A DNA stretch of 64,000 nucleotides, taken from assembly GCA_001949185.1 (NCBI GenBank), contig BDGG01000001.1, forward strand, positions 7,700,149 to 7,764,148, written 5' to 3'. The notes under the pieces were generated by a model. That model was not told the origin of the DNA and did no database searches. It saw only the letters and a list, made by a program, of their open reading frames with translations. Numbering within the stretch: the stretch's first letter is position 1; each line of letters opens with the position of its first letter. Positions 12,901 to 23,870 of the stretch are shown here, piece after piece. This DNA comes from Ramazzottius varieornatus (lineage: Eukaryota; Tardigrada; Eutardigrada; Parachela; Ramazzottiidae). The translations under genes were made by a program, and so were the position numbers.

Positions 12901-15453
12901 GGAAGAAAGTTTACGGTTTGCTGTCAAGTTTGATTAGGCTTCCCGGCGGCGATCTTGCGATTAGGTCGCTGATCGATCGTCAGTACTCCCCTGATGTTAG
13001 GATATAAACATCGCCTACTGCTTGGTAGACTTTGTCGTTGAACGGGCCTGTTTCTTCGATAACGAAGCAGCATCTGTTGTCCGTCATCAATGCAGTTTCC
13101 CGATGAGTTTTTCCCCCTCAATCGACTAAGCCTTTTGTATAGTTTCCCACTTTTGATCAGGCAGTTTTCCAATTGATTACCGCCTCCCCTTGCCAGAAAT
13201 CAATCTTGCCTGGCGGGGAGCGTGTTAGTCTGGTGGGAACAAGGAAGGGATTTCATATCGTCTTTCACAACCTGCCGCAGCTGTCTTCATGTCCTTTGGC
13301 TTTGCAATCATTTGCATAAAGGTTATGTGACGATCTGGTTACTCTTCCGAGTTGAAGCGCCGTATTTATTCATGGAACCGTATAATACATTGTTGACTTT
13401 GTCGCCAAGATGAGAATCGATCCACAGTCCAAAAACGTCTTCACACTTCTTTTTTCCAAGACTTCGTTCTTCCTCTTATTGCTTCCGCTTCCCCTTTCTC
13501 ATTCCTCCCACGCTATTCCCCAACCACCGAAACCATCCAGAAACCTTCCCTTAATTTCTCCTTAAATTCCTGCCGGAAACTCCACTCTCTTGAATCTCAT
13601 ATCTGACTGTTCATCCTTTGTTCTTGGGGGGTATTTTCCAGATTTTCTGAATATTTATTTATTTATATCACAATGGCTTCGCCGTTGCGCGATTTCTTCG
13701 GTCACTACATGGAAGTGACCGAAGACGTTGATTACCATGATCACCCCAACACCACAACCGTCACTTTTCCCCCTCTGACCCTCACTTCGGTGTCGCCCAA
13801 CACGTACATTGGCGGTCACAACGGCGGCAAGTCTTCGCCATACGACTACCGCGTCCTCAACCAGCGTTCCTACGCCGGCCAACAGGCCTACTTTGGCTAC
13901 GACGTCGAGCAATTCTCCTACATCCTGATCGCCAGTGGATGTCTAGGTTCCGTAGTCTTTGTCATTGCTTTCTGGATCGTCATGCTGATCAGAAGAACGT
14001 ATGTCAGAAGGAGGAACGCTCGGTGGATCGCCATGGGCTTCTCGCCGTCGACCCACTCGGGGTTGGCGCTGACCGACGCCTACGGTCGCAGTGATGTATA
14101 TCTGGTGCATTTCCCGGATATGCCCAGAAGTACGACGGATGTCTTTATTGGCAACGTGGGGTTCCCACCACTGGTGCCGTATGATTCGGACAGAAGGCGG
14201 CAGGAAGAGGAGTTTATCCAGTTGGGGGTGAACGATGTCAGGGTGGATAATGTGCTGGCGAGGAAAGGGTCACCGTTTCCCGAAAGGCTGATATGACACC
14301 TGTGATGGCTCTCTAAGTTAGATTGACACCGTAATTGTGGTCTGTGCTCTTCGTAGTTTCTGAATGGAAGAAACTACATGAAATTAACGGCTGCCTGTTT
14401 CTAGGCTCACTTAGCCTTGGCAAAAGCGGAAGAAGCCGTTCAACGGAGTACCGTAACGGGCAAACAAGAGGTACGTAACGGTAACGGTCCGAGCGTCTAG
14501 AAGATAACGTACCGTATATGTACCACCAAAGGAGAATGCGATAAACCCGACGAACCTTTTCAGAAGAAAAGTTTGGTTTTAAGTTAGTCGGAAGGTTTGA
14601 GCGGTATGTTTGAGTTAACTGTTTCTCGTAACAAGGGTAGGGTCTTGAGTTTCCAGACTTCGGCTCGCAGACCATTAATTTTGGCTATTTTGCTACGTAC
14701 GTTCAAATTTTGTAGTTGAGGGAAACATGGGGATGGTCAGCTTTTGCCTGTATTTTGTAACTCGTGACGCTGTCGCTTATCCTGGTTAATTAGACTGATG
14801 GATCGCTTTGTGGGAAGTTTGCATCCAACGGTCCCACGAACCACTTTACGCAAATCAACGCCGATTGCATTCAGCCAGAGATCATCCTCTTGAATGGGAC
14901 GCACTAATTGGATTAAGTGACGTGATTTTGTTCAATAAGACTAAAGTGGTTTCATCGTTAGTGATTTAACGCGTGGATCAACTCGAGCTTTCCAGAGTGC
15001 CTCCCGGGAAAAAAACTCTTGATAGACGAATGGAAGCTCGGCAAACCAACTCGACCGAATTATCTTCCCAGGTGGCGCATGCGTTCAGCCTATGACACTG
15101 ACAACGTGCGCCACTCCGACAAACTCGAAGTGGCGCACGCTACCGCCCAATATAACCGGAAACGTGCGCCACAATGGAAATCGCTTCGGCCGAGTTGGTT
15201 TGCCGAGCTTCCATATGATCATGTAGGGCCTTTTATCCAAGTTTCCCTCTTGCAGATTCACCGGTTGAAGGAAGCAGAGACCAAAGGTTTCCGCCAAGCC
15301 CTCATCGACTATGCCGAGTCACAGATGAAAGCTGCTCAAGAAACCTACGAAGTACTCCTCGAACAGATCCGGAGGATACACGAATGGGAACCTGCTTTCC
15401 CTGATGAAGACGATACTTCGATCCCAACCTCAGACTCGAACAGTAGCCTATGA
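9912..15453 (+). CDS. Sorting nexin, PX-BAR (SNX-BAR) type
   Basis: Eleven exons (9912-10055, 10149-10262, 10565-10668, 10747-10822, 11022-11177, 11237-11267, 11333-11405, 11466-11649, 12016-12105, 14405-14470, 15256-15453) give 411 residues, all phases closing. SNX-BAR proteins bind endosomal phosphoinositides through PX and form curved dimers that tubulate membranes. The PX region covers roughly residues 20-125 (FSVSVMDKTEK, IEDFRSLDRRIR, YLITVLAHPYIG). The BAR region runs from about 170 to 395 and is helical and charged (RRTSLLQELDNAKK, HLALAKAEEAVQR, FRQALIDYAESQMKAAQE). An acidic Ser/Thr tail follows. The SNX subgroup is uncertain. Intron 9 is 2.3 kb and holds a nested gene. An alternative read-through after 12105 would end at 12120, truncating the BAR domain. 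Either ATG 9912 or 9915 could be the start. Confidence 0.85.
10868..10960. mobile_element. Palindromic GTGGCGCAC element, copy 6 (SNX intron 4)
   Basis: Arms with CCAGATCGTTGTCTC, TTGGCGCACGG and, on the other side, GAGTGCGTCACTAGGG and ACGATCTGG. It lies in intron 10823-11021. Confidence 0.7.
11684..11856. mobile_element. Palindromic GTGGCGCAC element, copy 7 (double, SNX intron 8)
   Basis: CCAAGTGGCGCATAG / ATGCGCCACTTGC followed by CAAGTGACGCACGC / CATGCGCCACTTTGG, with ACGATCTTGTCGA between. It lies in intron 11650-12015. Confidence 0.7.
12106..13672. other. Upstream part of SNX intron 9
   Basis: About 1.6 kb of the 2.3-kb intron precede the nested gene. Open frames here lack recognisable domains and start at non-ATG codons. 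I see no element copies. Confidence 0.45.
13673..14296 (+). CDS. Nested one-exon single-pass membrane protein, unknown
   Basis: A 207-codon intronless ORF with good start context (CACAATGGCT) lies inside intron 9 of the sorting nexin, on the same strand. One strong membrane segment covers about residues 82-106 (YILIASGCLGSVVFVIAFW) and is followed at once by a basic cluster (RRTYVRRRNAR). The positive-inside rule therefore puts the C-terminus in the cytosol. There is no N-terminal signal peptide; the roughly 80-residue outer part has an N-glycosylation site (NTT) and is rich in Tyr, Gly and Pro. The cytosolic tail ends FPERLI. I recognise no family. Absence of introns and the host-intron position would suit a retrocopy or a young gene. 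An upstream intron in the 5' UTR cannot be excluded. Confidence 0.65.
   Translation: MASPLRDFFGHYMEVTEDVDYHDHPNTTTVTFPPLTLTSVSPNTYIGGHNGGKSSPYDYRVLNQRSYAGQQAYFGYDVEQFSYILIASGCLGSVVFVIAFWIVMLIRRTYVRRRNARWIAMGFSPSTHSGLALTDAYGRSDVYLVHFPDMPRSTTDVFIGNVGFPPLVPYDSDRRRQEEEFIQLGVNDVRVDNVLARKGSPFPERLI
15032..15211. mobile_element. Palindromic element copy 8 with perfect terminal inverted repeats
   Basis: The first 22 bases (15032-15053, beginning GGAAGCTCGG) are an exact reverse complement of the last 22 (15190-15211, ending CCGAGCTTCC). Inside lie two GTGGCGCA/TGCGCCAC palindromes. It is the clearest and perhaps youngest copy, in SNX intron 14471-15255. Confidence 0.85.
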
Positions 15454-15899
15454 AAATTAATTTCAACTGATGGTCTTTCCGGTCCTTTTTCTTCCAGGTT
15501 TTCCACAAAATTTCATGACAAAGTTTCCTCCTACTCAGTTAGCAGTGGATTTTTTTCTCTTTTGTGTCGCTCAGAAATGCTCAACGATTTCTATAACCCG
15601 TTGAAAACGAACATACACTCCATTATTCGGCAACAATAACATACCGTGGATCATTTCTCGGATATGCAACAACAAAAATGGAAACAAAATTAGTTCCACG
15701 CTTCTTTAACCTTGTTTGCGGCAGTGAGTATTTTGTATAACCTAACAAGAACTCCGACGAACAAAGTTCGGTTGAACAACACTGTAAAGGAAGATAGCGC
15801 TACGGGGTAGGCAGTAATTCAATGAAAATTACTGCTAAAATAAGAATTCGAACGAGGAAGTAAAGCGAAAACAATAAACAGCACACTATTCTATCGAGA
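15454..15899. other. Convergent intergenic spacer
   Basis: This is the 3' space between the sorting nexin (+) and WDR82 (-). A plus-strand AATAAA near 15873 could serve the sorting nexin. Nothing else is seen. Confidence 0.45.
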
Positions 15900-17595
15900 T
15901 CACGATGGTGTCTTTGCCAATCCATTTTCCTGAGAAGACTCGTTGCAGCCTGACTTATCTATCGACGGAGGGACCGTCGGTATCCAGAAGTGGGTCCTCT
16001 GGCTGGCCGTGGCGAACGTCATGTACTTCGGGTTGAACCTCAGACATGTTATGGGGTCGCTGCTCTCGCCCGTCAGCACGCAGACTTTCTCGCCGGTATG
16101 GCTTTCCCATACGTGGACCTTTCCATCCGCGGAGCCCATCAGAACATACCTTCCGTCGGGTGTGAAGGAAGCTTCCATCGGGTACTTTGATGCACTAGAA
16201 TAACCCTGCAAGAAAACCAAACTTAGTAAACCCGACGCAACACCGGCCACCTTAACTACGCTTTTAACATGCTAGCCGCAACGGGGCAACACGACGGCAT
16301 GCCTTGATCACGTTCATTGACGTGATCAAAGCGCGTATTTTAAGTCCGGTTGCGCGAGAGGTATGTCAACTCACCGTGAGCGTGTGTGCGACTCCTCCGA
16401 CGTAGGCGTCGACCAGGATGGCGTTCTTCCCGCTGGTCGTTATTAGTATTTGTGTTGTATCCGGGTTGAATTTGATGTCTGTCCATATTCCGTCTTTGAT
16501 CTGGGGGACAGGGAAGGTAAGAAACGCGCCCTGAAAGAAAACGAATGCCAAGTTGGGACGAGAAAGTGGGACGAGGGCAAGGACAAGGACAAACCCTAAC
16601 CTTAGTGGATGTGCCGCTAACCTTATCGAACGTTCGGAGATCGTATAGTCGGACCTCGGATGATTCGGAACCGACGGCCACAATGAGCCCTTCCGGGTCG
16701 TAGTTGGCGACGGGCTTTCCTGGTACGGAGAGGAGTCCTTGGGCGTTTTGTGAACGAGTATCCCATAAGCGGACAGAGCCGTCGTGTGATGAGGACAGGA
16801 AGACGTCGTCTTTTGGGTGCATTTTGAGGCCCGTCACTCTGAAACATCATTGTCAATCTTGCTTCCGAGTCTACTGGTAGAGAAAAAGATGCAGGGAAGG
16901 GACGATTTCAGTCAGCCTTGCACGACTCACGCTGTTCCGTCTTGTCAATCAAGAATCAGATCGCTTAACTGCACATCGTTAGGCTGATTGTTGATCCATC
17001 AGAAAGCATGTTTTTGAAGATTTCGACTTTTTCACTTTTACCGTTTTGCGCGAAAAGACTCCGAGCCTTCAAGCTTGAACTTACTTGTTGGTGTGGCCTT
17101 GAAAATATCTCAAATACTTGTTTTCTTGCAGATTCAGTTGCCTCAATGTGTCTGCAAAGAGAGAGCAACGCCATGAAGTGTGTGGGGAAGCGAACTGCAA
17201 GTCAAAACTGAAAACTGAAAAGCATCTCCCTCGTTGACTTACTGTCAATCTTGGTGGATCCATGGACAACCATCTTCTCGTTCTTCGTGAAGGATATGAG
17301 GGATACCCCATACTTTTTGCTGTGCAGCGTTTTTGATAATCTGCAATGAAAGCAATGTAGAACTAACTGCCCTGCTGGCTTGAAGCAGCGGTTCGCGGAA
17401 ACGGAAAAAGATGCTAATGTCGAATACTCACATGGCTTTGTCGCACTCGTACAGCTGGATGCTTTCGTCTTCGGAGCTAGTGACAACGTAGTGTCCACTG
17501 GCAGATATGTCCATATAATTGATTCGTTCGGTGTTGTCCCTGAACGTCTTGGCCACTTTGAATGTTTTGATCAGATCGCTGGTGAGACTCACCAT
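15900..17595 (-). CDS. WDR82: WDR82, SET1/PP1 complex WD-repeat subunit
   Basis: Six exons (17595-17432, 17340-17243, 17151-17085, 16838-16622, 16530-16375, 16205-15900) give 335 residues. WDR82 recruits SET1 histone H3K4 methyltransferase to Ser5-phosphorylated RNA polymerase II and also acts in PNUTS/PP1 termination complexes. Identity is clear along the whole length: FKVAKTFRDNTERINYMD, HSKKYGVSLISFTKNEK, NKYLRYFQGHTNK, LWDTRSQNAQGLLSV, GKPVANYDPEGLIVAVG, LYDLRTFDK, EASFTPDGRYVLMGSADGK and FNPKYMTFATA. The C-terminal tail past the last blade is about 20 residues longer than in vertebrates. ATG 17595 matches the known N-terminus; another in-frame ATG lies at 17610. Confidence 0.95.
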
Positions 17596-18321
17596 TTTGA
17601 AGCAAGACAATGCAACTCAACATAAAGACTACACCACTCTTCGGCCTACTCTTTCCTTCGCTTCTAAGAACAGCCAGTCATCTACCAGTACTATCATTCT
17701 TCGAACGCCACTTCGAGCAGGTCAAGTTTTGTCTCCAAAGAAGACGACAGTGGGAAAACTCAGAAATGGCGAAGACACCTTCAAATTCAAAACTTTTGAG
17801 TTGATCTTGTTTGAAACCTTAGAACTATGTTAATCAGCAATCAACCGAGAAGCTCATTCTGTACAAGTGTGTGCACTTAAGTGGGCGGGCCCATCGCGCC
17901 CTGTTCTGCTCCGCGCTTTGCGTTTTATATGGGAGGAGTCTACCTGTGCACAATCTATACGCTGCAGATGGCGCTGCTGGAGAATAACATTGTACTCCAT
18001 AGTGATTCGAGATACTTCCTTTCAAGTTCCACACATCCTTTGACTGTTTGTGATCGTAGTCCTATCCCTATCCCGAGCGACAAATACTTTTATCCTTGCT
18101 CGTATTTCTCACAACCGAAACAAACAGGAAAGTCCAATAAGAAACACTATGAAAATAAAAACAAATGAAAAAATGTCATCATTGAGGGATGATAAGGACC
18201 GGTATCATAACAATCAACATAAACATTACTTTCCTAGTTTTCTGAACCAAAACGATGAAAGCGGAGCTTCATATCCTAGCTTCTGCACATACCCCCGATC
18301 TACCAAAACTGAGAATTAGCT
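17596..18321. other. Intergenic between WDR82 and lipin
   Basis: About 0.7 kb with no recognisable coding, RNA or repeat feature. It must include the WDR82 promoter and lipin 3' sequences. Confidence 0.45.
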
Positions 18322-21300
18322 TCAGGTTTTTGTTTTCGTTACTCTATCCGACTTTGCCGGTGAGACATGCGCAGTGGGTGTGCTCTTCTCCTTGACCGAC
18401 TTTTTCGCCTTCGACGACACCGGTTCGGGTTCGGGTGGTGGTGGTATGACGATATTCGCCGCGTCCAAGTCGGGTATAGGCGCCCTCCAAAAGGTGAAGG
18501 ACCCGAAGTCGTCGGCGTGTTCCAGTTCGGACCTGAGGAGGTCCGTGCCGGGCAGAACGCGGAGCGGAGGGAAGAGCATGTCGACCAGGGAAGTCTGTTG
18601 GGTGTAGGAAGACTGGGCTTGGCGAAGGACTTCCTGCTTCAGTTGACCTTGATAGTTGATGGTGAAGATGCGGTGGACCGAGACACCGATGGCTCGGTAA
18701 GAGAGCAGGTCGGTCGTCTTGTTACCGTAGGCCGCGAAGAAAGGGTTCCGGTCGGGCGGAAAGAGCGCGCGGATGTCTTTCAAACAGGCGATTTTGAACT
18801 CTTCCGGCCTCTTTACGATCACCTCCCTAAATAACAAGAGAATGAGTTAATATGGCAGACCGTTCAAGCGACCAACACAACCTACGAGCTTTTTATACAC
18901 CTACAGACTCTAAACAACGTTGGTGTTGTGAGATGCATGTATGCAGGTGAATGCTATTGAAATTTCGTTATTAGAAGGACGTTACATTCTCGAAAGCTTT
19001 GTGGAAATTCAACCAAATCTTTTTAGATGTTTCCGCACTCTTCCGGTCTTTCTGCGATCACTTCACCAAATAAAATATTAAAGTGATGATACAGTGGAGC
19101 AACTAACACAGATTACGAGCTTATCATGAGCCTGCACACACGGACCAATGTGGACGCCGTGTTGAGCATGTCTGTGGGTGTGTTCAAGTTCGCCGTTAGA
19201 AGTATATTTGGGGGACTTACTGGTGAAACGCGAGGAACAGGGACTTTGGTGAAAGGAGCAAAGGACCATCAGGTAAAGTGACGTTCTCTTGCATGATGCT
19301 TCTAAGATGGTCACGAGTGAAGTTGGCTTGACCGATGGCTCGGGAAGATAAGTACAGGAACTTGTAGCCGTTCTGGTGGATGCGGTTGTACAAGCCCGCA
19401 ACACCGGCTTGAGCCCATGTCGAACCGATGATGGGCAAAATGTGGCCCAACACATCAGACCTAAAAAGAACAACCCTGAAACAAGTACTCACTCATTTTT
19501 TTCCACTCAAACAGAACTCAGTCAACTGGAGTCGACAGAATCGTTCTTCCAAGTGGCGCACACTCTCGGGCACTAATACCGGAAACGTGCGTCACTTGGA
19601 AAACATATCTTGTCGAGTCTGCTTGCCGTGCTTCCATATCTTCACAGCGGAATATTTACCGAAAACTTACTTGGTTATTGTGCCGTCGATATCGGATATC
19701 ACAACTTTGTCATCAAAACGCCACAGAAAAATGTTGCATTTACATGTGGCTGAACCTTGGTACTTCGTTACGATGCAGAACTCGGCTTCGTTGAGACCCA
19801 TTTGAAGAGGAAGAGTTTTCTGAAACAGAAAATTCCATTACCTTATTTTTCAATGGAATTCAGATTTTTTGACCTGGAAGTTTGTAGCTTACTATTTGGT
19901 CGGAAGTTAGACGGAGTGTTTTCCGATACACCGTCCCGCCGTTCCCGGAAGGTTTCTTACCATCCGATCTCTCACTTTCCGTGTCGCTCAAAGGCGGCGA
20001 GCTCGTCATGGAGGAGTACGCCGAGGAAAACTTAGCATCTTGACTCAATGACTCCACCCGACTCTCTCGTTCTTGCGCAGACAGAGGCACGAGTTCAATC
20101 TTGGTCCCTCCAACTTCAACCATGGAGGGAAGCGTCAAAGCAGCCTCGGTATTCTCCATACGGGCTGGCTGAATCGCCGAAATTGACTCGACAGGGTGTA
20201 ACGGCGTGTTCTCCGTTACGGAATACTGCCTTTCCGAACTCCTAGAACCAGATGAGGCTAAATTCGGAATGACCATCGGAAGTAAATTTAAATGAACCTA
20301 GACAACAAAATCTCGACATGTTCGTGTTCCGAAGTGCCGCACGCGTTCTATCAGTTACTTCAACAACGTGCGCCACTTAGAGTGTCACGGCTGATTGACG
20401 AACTCCCAAATATAACTTACGATTGTTGGAGGTCGAGGTTGTCCAGAGCCAAGTATCTGTCCTTCTGGCTTCGACTCAGCGTTTCCGTCACCAGGTCTGA
20501 CAGATACCTTCCATCTTCAGTATCTTCTTTCTTGGGCGTAGTGACAGGTTTGGCAGCAGTGGCGGTGTTCGCAGACGAGGCGATTCTTGGACGTCGAATG
20601 TAGCTGAAGATACCGCTGAGATAGCCCGACCTCCTTTGCTCTTCGACACCTGCAAGAACACATACCCAGACATAAACTCGGGGAAATTCGTAAAACCAAA
20701 CCAAAGCGATATTCGGGATGTCGGCAAATAATCCGAAAATGATCGTTTTCCGAAGTGGCGCACACATGCTAACAGTAACAACAGGCACGAGCGCCACTTG
20801 AAATAACAGCCATGTTCAGTTCGCTTATCGCCGTCCCGGTTGTCGGTTGAAAACTTACGTCCGGGAGAAGGTACTGGCTCCTCCGTAATGTTTTCTAAGC
20901 TGACTGCGATGGGCGTAGTGGCAGTTTCGGCTGTCTTAGAGGGTGAAGTCTCGGGCAACTGGCCCCACTGCCAGGTTACGTTGTTCACGTTCTCTTCCTT
21001 GGCCTTCCGGGTCTCGGACTTCTTGAAATTGTCCACCTCTGAATCACTCATAAAGCCTGACGCCAGTTTGGCATCCATCCTACAGAAAAAGACAAATTGA
21101 ACTCCTCCGAAACATAATCTGGAAAGTGATAAAAAAAGACGCCCATCTTGCGTGAACCTGCATACACTCGACCCCGTACTCAAACACAGCTTAGCATATG
21201 CAGATACGTGACCGATGTGGCCTTTTGACAATTCTGTTCTAGTTTGCTTCATTTCTCACATTGCTTTTTGTTTTACACGTTTCTCGTTCTACTCGATACT

Positions 21301-22752
21301 TACCCAGGTTTCGGAGGTGTCAGCTGTCCTTCGCTCTTCGCCGACTGTGCTTCCAGGTCGACATGTTCGCTGGGCGTTCTTGAGCCGAGTGGAGAGGCGA
21401 AGTGCACATGGAGTTCTTTGTGCAGAGTTTGTATACTGTGGAAACTTTTACTGATCGAAAGACGTCTCGGTGGGTTCTTCAGTGCGACTAGGCTTTCCTC
21501 TGAAGGTTCTTCTGCTACATCGACCAGTTTCGGAAGACTCGACGTCTTCTCCAGTCTCTCACTATGACTGTCAGGTTCCGGTGTACCTTCCCGGCTGTCT
21601 TCATCCGTCATGTCCATTTTGAATATGTCGTCTTCGTCCTTGACTTTACGCAGCTGAAAACAAACCTCAGTTGGAAACTCGAGTCCGACGTGAGTCTAAA
21701 CTGGGAGCTCAACAACCGAACTCAACAAGCTCGCTGTTCAAGTGGCGCACGCTTCCAGCCAGCAACACAGAAAAAGTGCGTCACTTGGACAAACTTAACC
21801 AGGTCTTTTTATCAACTGCCGCACGTTGTCTGTGACATTGGCCGCAAACGTGTGCCAGTTGGTGACAAGACCTGGCCGAGTAGTTCTCACACGAGCTCGC
21901 AATTAGTTTTTGATACCTTCGTCCGACGTTTCCGTCGGGATTTGGTCTTTGTTTTTCGGCTATCGGGAGACTGCTCCTGCATCTCGTCAGAGTTACCACT
22001 TTCATGGCGAGCGCGTTCTTCTGGCGACTCGGAATCTTCGCGACCGATTCGAAGAGCTTCGGCGGAATTGACGGAAGCAACGGAGGATTTTGGTGCTTCG
22101 CTGATGTGCGAGATGCTGGGCGCGGAGGTGGCCAAGCTAGGTGGCGGAGCCGATGGTTGGTTGGTGGGACTGCTGGGAAGCTCCATAACTTCCTTCAAGG
22201 GTAGTGGAGATGTCGCCAGATGCGTGAGAACATCCTGGAACAACAACAGTAAATTGAGAGGAGAACTTTGTCGCGCCGACTACGCTTTGTCCACGTTGCG
22301 AGAACAAGTAAAAGCACGGCACCGTGATCGGATTTCAACACCGGGCTAAATGCAACCTAGGAGAGCATTTCAAGGCGCGTATGACGTTTAAGTCACAATA
22401 TCACGACGTAAGTATCACGTGACGTCATGCGCGATTGAGCTGAAGCAAGATGAAATATGACTCCTGGGTTTACCTCGGTGTTCTCGCTTTCTTCGCTTAC
22501 AAAGAAGGCTTCGCCCGTTTCTCCCAGTTTCATGTGAAGGTCCACTGGCTCGCCATTGATAGTGATGTCCACAATCTTCTCGCGTCGGTTGAAGACTCCA
22601 CGTTTGCCAAAGCGAACGTGGAAGGGCGAGCAAGCGTACGTTCCATCTTCCTGCTCCACAACCACCACGTCGATGGCGCCCGACAATGTCGCTGGATTGA
22701 CATCGTTGTACAGATCACGGAAAGTCGTGACGAACTTTCCGATATAATTCAT
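18322..22752 (-). CDS. LPIN: Lipin, Mg-dependent phosphatidate phosphatase
   Basis: Nine exons (22752-22474, 22234-21893, 21653-21304, 21079-20859, 20649-20421, 20241-19893, 19819-19671, 19460-19221, 18826-18322) give 887 residues. Lipin converts phosphatidate to diacylglycerol for triacylglycerol and phospholipid synthesis and also acts in the nucleus. The N-LIP domain opens with [21 protein letters not shown] basic run, [14 protein letters not shown], in exon 2 suits the polybasic nuclear or phosphatidate-binding motif. The catalytic haloacid-dehalogenase motif DIDGT is present at about residue 633, followed by LGHIL, which matches the LxxIL coactivator motif. [18 protein letters not shown] and FYAAYGNKT-type C-LIP sequence complete the enzyme. 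Introns 2, 4, 5 and 7 carry palindromic elements; intron 8 holds a partial duplication of the exon 9 acceptor. Confidence 0.95.
18796..19205. repeat. Diverged tandem duplication around the lipin exon 9 acceptor
   Basis: Sequence from about 18796 (the start of exon 9 on the minus strand) through the adjoining intron is repeated about 239 bases further on, from about 19035. Shared blocks are CTCTTCCGG, GCGATCAC or ACGATCAC, and TACGAGCTT with the same spacing. The copy is degenerate and ends before exon 8. Confidence 0.6.
19506..19636. mobile_element. Palindromic GTGGCGCAC element, copy 9 (lipin intron 7)
   Basis: TCCAAGTGGCGCACAC and GTGCGTCACTTGGA arms; the right end reads TCTTGTCGAGTCTGCTTGCC. 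Confidence 0.75.
20308..20408. mobile_element. Palindromic GTGGCGCAC element, copy 10 (lipin intron 5)
   Basis: CCGAAGTGCCGCACGCG and ACGTGCGCCACTTAG arms in intron 20242-20420; it ends about 12 bases from the splice site. Confidence 0.7.
20716..20815. mobile_element. Palindromic GTGGCGCAC element, copy 11 (lipin intron 4)
   Basis: TCCGAAGTGGCGCACAC and GAGCGCCACTTG arms; the left end GGATGTCGGCAAAT resembles copy 4. Confidence 0.7.
21702..21886. mobile_element. Palindromic GTGGCGCAC element, copy 12 (double, lipin intron 2)
   Basis: TCAAGTGGCGCACGC / AGTGCGTCACTTGGA followed by CAACTGCCGCACG / CGTGTGCCAGTTGG, bounded by AACTCAACAAGCTCG and CCTGGCCGAG. Confidence 0.7.
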
Positions 22753-23168
22753 TTCCTGTAAAGCAGAGAACTCACGGTGTCCACAAAAGATCCAGAAAGA
22801 CAAAATTCGTATATCAAACGAATGAGTTGATTCGACTACACCTTTATCGCTTGATTGCTTACTTCTTCCCAGCTGGACAAAATCGATATTCCGTGTCCGA
22901 ATCGCAGCGTAAATCACTTCCGGCGGATGATAACGACGTCCTTAACCTTGTTTAGTGGCAGACTCTTTCGTCACCGAACGATGCGCGCTAGGCATGCATC
23001 GGATGTTGACCTGAAAGCAGTAGAATGATGTTATTAGCACAACAAACTCATTCCGAATCTGTTCTGTTCAGAATCCGCTTCAAGCTTCAGTGATTTTCGT
23101 GATCAGAAAGCCTGAGGCTCCTTCACGAATTCAGGGTCAGCTGTTCAAAACGAGACAAAGCAATACCC
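22753..23168. other. Lipin upstream region
   Basis: Non-coding by my reading. It should hold the lipin promoter and 5' UTR exon(s). Nothing recognisable was seen. Confidence 0.4.
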
Positions 23169-23870
23169 TTATCGCTTGTCTCTGAGTTGCTCAAGTGCAC
23201 TTTCGTCACCATAGCATAGATCACTCAGAAGAGATAAAGGGACATCCAAGACTACAAGGTCCAAGTGCCGATCAAGATACCAAGGAGAAACCTTCTTCCG
23301 TTGTGTTTGCTTTTGCCTTTTGAGATCGCGATTGAAGTCTGCAAACTCAGCGGAAAACGAGAAGATCGAGAACACACTGGCCGGAACTGGCCATATACCG
23401 GTAAATCTTGAGTCATTCGGCATATATCGCGTTGAGTCAGAGATCACGTGCGCTCCGAAAATTGCTTATGCTATTTGAAGACCACGTGCTCACTTCTGCC
23501 TCTGTTTGTTCTGGACCGACAATATTCCAGTTGGTTCCAGCAGTCCCACATTCCCGCGCAGTTTTCTCCAATTCGAAACAGTTTCAAAAACTTCCCGAAC
23601 GAAAATTAAGTAAAATGTTGCTGCACTCGCACCTTCAGGATCAGATCTTGACCAGCTGATTTCTGTGGGAAGAGGAAATCCTGCTGCCTGGACCAGCAAG
23701 GCTGCTCGCTCCGCGAACACTGGTACGATGATCCCGTAATTACTAGCGAAGCATTCATCCGGATCAATTAGACTACTACATGCTGAAATGAAGGTTTCTT
23801 CCACGGATGCGACGAACTTCAAAGATACATAAACTGTAACTCGGTTCCTGCCAAAGAGAAATCGATTGGG
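23169..23870 (-). CDS. Possible unrecognised gene, two candidate exons
   Basis: Two minus-strand open stretches look protein-like. Roughly 23870-23633, after a TTTGGCAG acceptor, encodes a segment including CSSLIDPDECFASNYG and FAERAALLVQAAGFPLP and ends at a GTGCGA donor. About 23402-23169 encodes WPVPASVFSIFSFSAEF and LDLVVLDVPLSLLSDL and ends in a stop. The phases of the two do not close with the splice sites I can see, so the join is unproven. Further exons could lie at 24010-24258. I recognise no family. Confidence 0.3.
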
